From Bugula neritina (lineage: Eukaryota > Bryozoa > Gymnolaemata > Cheilostomatida > Bugulidae): a stretch of 64,000 bases of DNA. The position numbers were made by a program, and so were the translations under genes. This document shows positions 47,870-64,000 of the stretch, in pieces. The stretch spans positions 3,825,662 to 3,889,661 of the forward strand of contig OZ037770.1 of the NCBI GenBank assembly GCA_964035545.1, written 5' to 3'. Position 1 is the first letter of the stretch. Each line of letters starts with the position of its first letter. Below the pieces are notes generated by a model. It saw only the letters and a program-made list of their open reading frames with translations. It ran no database searches and was not told where the DNA came from.

Positions 47870-48712
47870 CTGTAACATTATACAGTGACAGTGTGATTAT
47901 TACACAGTGCTTGCAGGTGATGCCTGGCAGCTTTAGGTTTACGAAAGTGAAAATTAGAAATAAGTAGATCACTGATTCTGAAAACAACCGTTTTATTTAA
48001 AATCTTTGAAATTATGCTGTTTCGGTTTCAATAAAAGTCCCCCCCCCCAGTAATACTAGCATTTTATATTCTTTGCTATACAATTTTAAAATAGTAGTTT
48101 GAATGTTGCTTTAAAGCAGCCAAAATTAAGCCAAGTTAGTATTTTATATTCACTAATAATTGGTCCAAATACCAACATTATGTTAAAACTTTCTATATCT
48201 GACACTGCGTACTTTCTATACCCTATCAGTTACACAGATGACAGCTGTACAGGATGATCATAGATATACTCGAACTAGCGTAGTTAGAGCACTTTCTGAA
48301 TTTTGGGATCTAGAGCTATATAAGTATTTCAATGTTTCTCATATTTCAACTATAGAAAAAAGCATACCAATATAGAAAGGTTTCTGAAAAGTCTTGTCAC
48401 AACAACATTCTTATCAATTTAGATGAAACATTTGCTAGTTTTGCTCAAATAAAAAAAAATTATGCATTGAAAAACAATATAACTGATTGCATTCAAAATA
48501 ATATTCAAATGAATGCCAAGTATACTGCATCTAATTTATACAAATAGTGCGATAACCTTGGCATACACTATGTGCTACTCTCCTTCCCTCAATCGCCTTT
48601 GAACCATGTAGTTTACTTACTGTTCCACAAACAAACCGGCAACATATATCTATCCTTAACTAAAATTTTCAGGCATGCTGCACCATTATTGTAACTAATG
48701 AAAAATTTCTAC
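47870..48712. repeat. Junction segment between modules B and C
   Basis: Copy of 24066-24890 with few differences by eye; one is a longer C-run near 48042. Confidence 0.85.
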
Positions 48713-60680
<11,968 letters not shown>

Positions 60681-61140
60681 CTGTAACATCATACAGTGAC
60701 AGTGTAATTATTACACAGTGCTAGCAGGTGATGTCTGTCATTCTGAAACCTGTCACATATAACTATTATTTGCTGTGTGTCAGACACTATAGCTATATGT
60801 AGACATGTCTGGTTACTTTAGGTTTACGGAAGTAAAATCTGCAAATTTAAAATGATCTTTAATTCCCTGAAAACAACTACTTTGTGTAGAATCTTCGAAA
60901 TTATGCTGCTTCAGTTTCAATAAAGATATTTTTAAATAATGTTAGCATATATTCAACCTTATATAAATGTATTAAATCATTTTAAAATCATATGAATTTA
61001 AAGCAGCCAAAAAACCGCTGAATTATTATTTCATATCCATGCATGCACTAAAAAGTACAAATAGCAATATCAAGTTAAAACTTTCTATATCTGACACTGA
61101 CTACTTCTTACCCTATGAGTCACACAGCCATGAATGCTAA
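60681..61140. repeat. Partial junction segment upstream of module C
   Basis: Homologous, with more divergence and a 60-bp difference, to 24066-24420 and 47870-48240. Homology ends near 61140, marking the outer edge of the repeated unit. No truncated Roc exon follows, so no fourth module is visible. Confidence 0.75.
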
Positions 61141-61439
61141 GTATTGTCTAAATACAAATAGTAACAACCAGTAGATAACTTTTGTTGAAAGCAAAAATTG
61201 TAACTTGGCTTTTCATTACAAAGTTATCAACACAACTCACCATCTGTTACTATGGTTACTAAAGATTTTACTGCTGATTTATTTCAATTCTGTAAGTCTA
61301 CAAGTTAGTAGCCCCACTTGTACAACTTAAAATAAAAAGTAATATGATATAAATCATTGCTGACATAAAAATATATACCAATGTACATGCCAATTTCTTT
61401 AAGGAGTAGATGTATAATCAGTCATGATAAATAAACTTA

Positions 61440-61790
61440 GGTAAACTATAGGTATTTAGATATGTAGGTATTTAGATATGTAGGTATTTTCGTATGTATA
61501 TATAGGTATTTAGGTATGCAAGAAGTTAGGTATGTATAGGTATGTAATAAGTTTATAGGTATGTATGTATTTATGTATGAATGTATTTATATATGTATGT
61601 ATTTATGCATGTAGGTGTTTAGGTGTGTAGGTATTTAAGTATGCAGGTATGTGGGTATTTAGGTATGTATGTATTTAGGTATGTAGGTATTTAGGTAAGT
61701 AGGTATGTATGTATGTATTTAGGTATTTAGGTAGGTAAGTATGTAGGTATGTAGGTATGTGGGTAGGTATGTAAGTCTGTAAACTCCTAC
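61440..61790 (+). repeat. Degenerate GTAT/TTAG-type tandem repeat
   Basis: About 350 bp of GTAGGTATTTAGGTAT-like units with a 4-bp underlying period and many variants. Confidence 0.9.
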
Positions 61791-64000
61791 TGACACAGTA
61801 TACAGCTGTCTACTCGGTCACCTGTATTGTAGGAGGGAACTAGGTAACTCATCTGGCTGGACTGTGTGACAGCAGATATGACTTTGAATCAATACTTTGT
61901 ATATCTCTGTCTCACTGCAATATGAATAATTTACAAACTGTACTGAAATCTTAAAATGAGTGTAATAGAGATTCATATAATCTAGTCCTCTATAATTACT
62001 TTATATAATATTATATGCTGAACTAACTTGAAAAAATTTGCAGACTTAAAAAATAGTATATTGGCTGTGATATTATTTGTAGCTGCCATTATTATGCACT
62101 TTAAATAATAAACTATTTAATACTCAACAGTTAGTTATATACCTATTCTAATAACACAGTTAGTTTAAGGTCATTACTTTCTAGGTTCAGGCACTGCTTT
62201 ATGTTGTTTATAAACGGTTTCCAGGGGATAGCTCGAACAGTTTTTGTCTCACATTAACAAATTTTACATGAAAAGATAGCTCTTGCATTCCTCTTTCATA
62301 TACTTTTTTAATTTTTCAATAAAAATTTTCTGAGAAAGTTATTGCATAATAAGTAAAATTTTACACCCTCCACGTTCCACTGCTGTAGCACAGGGGATTC
62401 ATTTTATAAAGTCTAAAAGTTAAACTTGACATTCCTTGATATATTTTCTCTATAATATACTTTCTTTGTTTTTTGAAATTCTGTTTATGCTCTTCACAAT
62501 TTGGTAAAAACATACACCATTTTGCAAGTTTCACTGCAATTTTCTAAATTCTTCATATGGTGGTTCTAGCTACGCTTCTGTGACTAATTATAACATTCCT
62601 AGTACGTTTGCTGCTCTGCGCGCTATCACAATAACATATAGTACCCTCTCGCACAAATTGGCAATCTATTGGATTTCTGCCAATATAATGTTCCCTGTTT
62701 TACATTAGCACTTAGCTGAATCATCTCACTATGTTACAATCTATTGAAAATGCCTCAGCACAACATAATTCTTTGTTTGTTTGGCAGAGTTAATTTCAGC
62801 TAAATCACTTCACTTTGCAGTCTCGTCAGTAAAGGTCTGTCTATAGTGCAGCAGGTGTACTTTCAGTTTCTCTAATTCACATATGATTATTTTAAGTACA
62901 TTGTATTCTATGAGATCAATTTAAGGTTTAGCCCAGTGTTCAGTATCTAATTATTATGCATGTATGTTGTCTTACTGTTGAACAAAAGTTAAAAAAACTT
63001 TACAATTAAAGCCATATTTATTATACATGCGTAGGATTTGCATAAGTTGACAAAAAAATTGCAACTAACTAGGGTTGAACCATGACCAACCAATTCCTCG
63101 CCGCGCAAATGGGTTATAATTATTAGGCTGTCAATTCATGTTGATTAGCAGTGAACTGTTGCAATAGCCTCGGGTTACTAGCAAAGCTAATGGTTTTGAA
63201 CAAATAACCCAAAAGTTTAAAAATAAGTAGCTTGCGTATTGCTAGCTACAAAAACAGGTCTGAAATAGACTGGTAAAGCGAGCTCTTATTATAGAATTTG
63301 CAGATGTGTTCTAAAATAAAACTTAAAGGATTGCTCTATCTTGTCTAATAAATGGCCATTTAGGTCAAACACATATAATATTGTGTTTTTCTAAGCATGC
63401 ATTGACAAAAAGCATTTGACCAAAGGTAGAAAAGTTAGTTGAAGTTGAGGGTGTAGATTGGTAACAGCCAAAACGCCGATTTTGAAATGAGCTGGGAAAT
63501 GTGACGTAACAGCGCCAGCATTCCTGCTGGTCACGTGACTATACAAATGAATAACTATAGAAATATGACTGTGAGATGTGATCTTTCAGCTCGTAATTTG
63601 TATATTTATAGAAGTGCAAATGTGAATTATCTCAATCTAGAGTTTTTTGACATTTTAAATAACATGTATGTGATACCATTAGGCCATATTTTGCTTGTAA
63701 ACATTAGAAAAAAGCATTGCAAAAACATGCATTCTTTAGGATGAATGCCTGCGATCGATCTAAACTAGGTCAGATTGTGCAATATTACGGGCACACCAAA
63801 TCTGACCTATATAGCCAGGGATGTAGTGGCAAAAATATTCTAGGCCATACTCTCAGGGCGGGGGTCCAGGGGGCCGCCCAGGCCGCCGAAGCTTTCAGAG
63901 TGCTTCTGATGCAAATTTATGCAATTTAAAGCTATTGTGAATTATAATTCTTCTGAAGAAAATCTGTGTTGAAATGTGCACCTCGCTATTATTTTCATAC
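61791..64000. other. Right end of window without a supported gene
   Basis: AT-rich DNA. Two short + ORFs (63535-63744, 63717-63929) have no recognisable content. A 10-bp perfect inverted repeat, AGGTCAGATT/AATCTGACCT, lies at 63767-63808 next to a GC-rich block at 63855-63890 (GGGGTCCAGGGGGCC), which looks like the edge of a dispersed repeat. An N-terminal exon for the LRR locus might lie here, but I could not find one. Confidence 0.5.

Noticed and set aside
60681-61140. A fourth LRR module upstream of module C
   Set aside because: The junction homology ends near 61140 and no truncated Roc exon or LRR exon follows up to 64000.

Overview
The window is nuclear DNA of an invertebrate animal. 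Genes are split by GT-AG introns, base composition is AT-rich, microsatellites are long, and there are metazoan-only families (a caspase domain, a TMTC3 3' end, Roc-COR proteins), plus Ty3/Gypsy, Penelope-like, pogo and LINE remains. I cannot name the species; a sponge or another early-branching animal would fit, but that is inference.

Layout. 1-2.3 kb: the last two exons of a TMTC3-like O-mannosyltransferase gene (+). 2.8-7.5 kb: a broken Ty3/Gypsy element (-) cut off inside integrase by a TACA microsatellite. 7.5-8.1 kb: an unidentified decayed coding stretch (+). 9.6-60.7 kb: a minus-strand leucine-rich-repeat locus. Its 3' part (24.1 to 9.6 kb) is an intact LRR-Roc-COR gene whose splice phases run on into a complete caspase domain. 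Upstream, the N-terminal and LRR half is repeated twice more (modules B and C). Every module exon is open, and the phases would allow all three modules to be spliced into one protein ending in Roc-COR-caspase.

The introns of this locus have collected mobile DNA. Intron A holds a decayed inverted-repeat element with LINE remains and, separately, a tRNA-derived SINE with a perfect target duplication. Module B holds a 19.1-kb insertion (28.4-47.5 kb) bounded by an 8-bp target duplication and imperfect inverted ends; its empty site can be read in modules A and C. Module C holds a pogo-type transposase relic and a Penelope-like element in inverted plus direct arrangement. Each Penelope copy carries a sequence that folds as a type I hammerhead ribozyme.

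How it may work: LRRs for sensing, a Roc GTPase switch, COR for dimerisation and a caspase as effector would make a single-chain sensor-to-protease, by analogy with Roc-COR-death proteins and NLR-caspase pathways. The domain order is seen in the sequence (assuming the splices); the function is inference. 61.1-64 kb holds a degenerate GTAT-type repeat and otherwise nothing I can assign.
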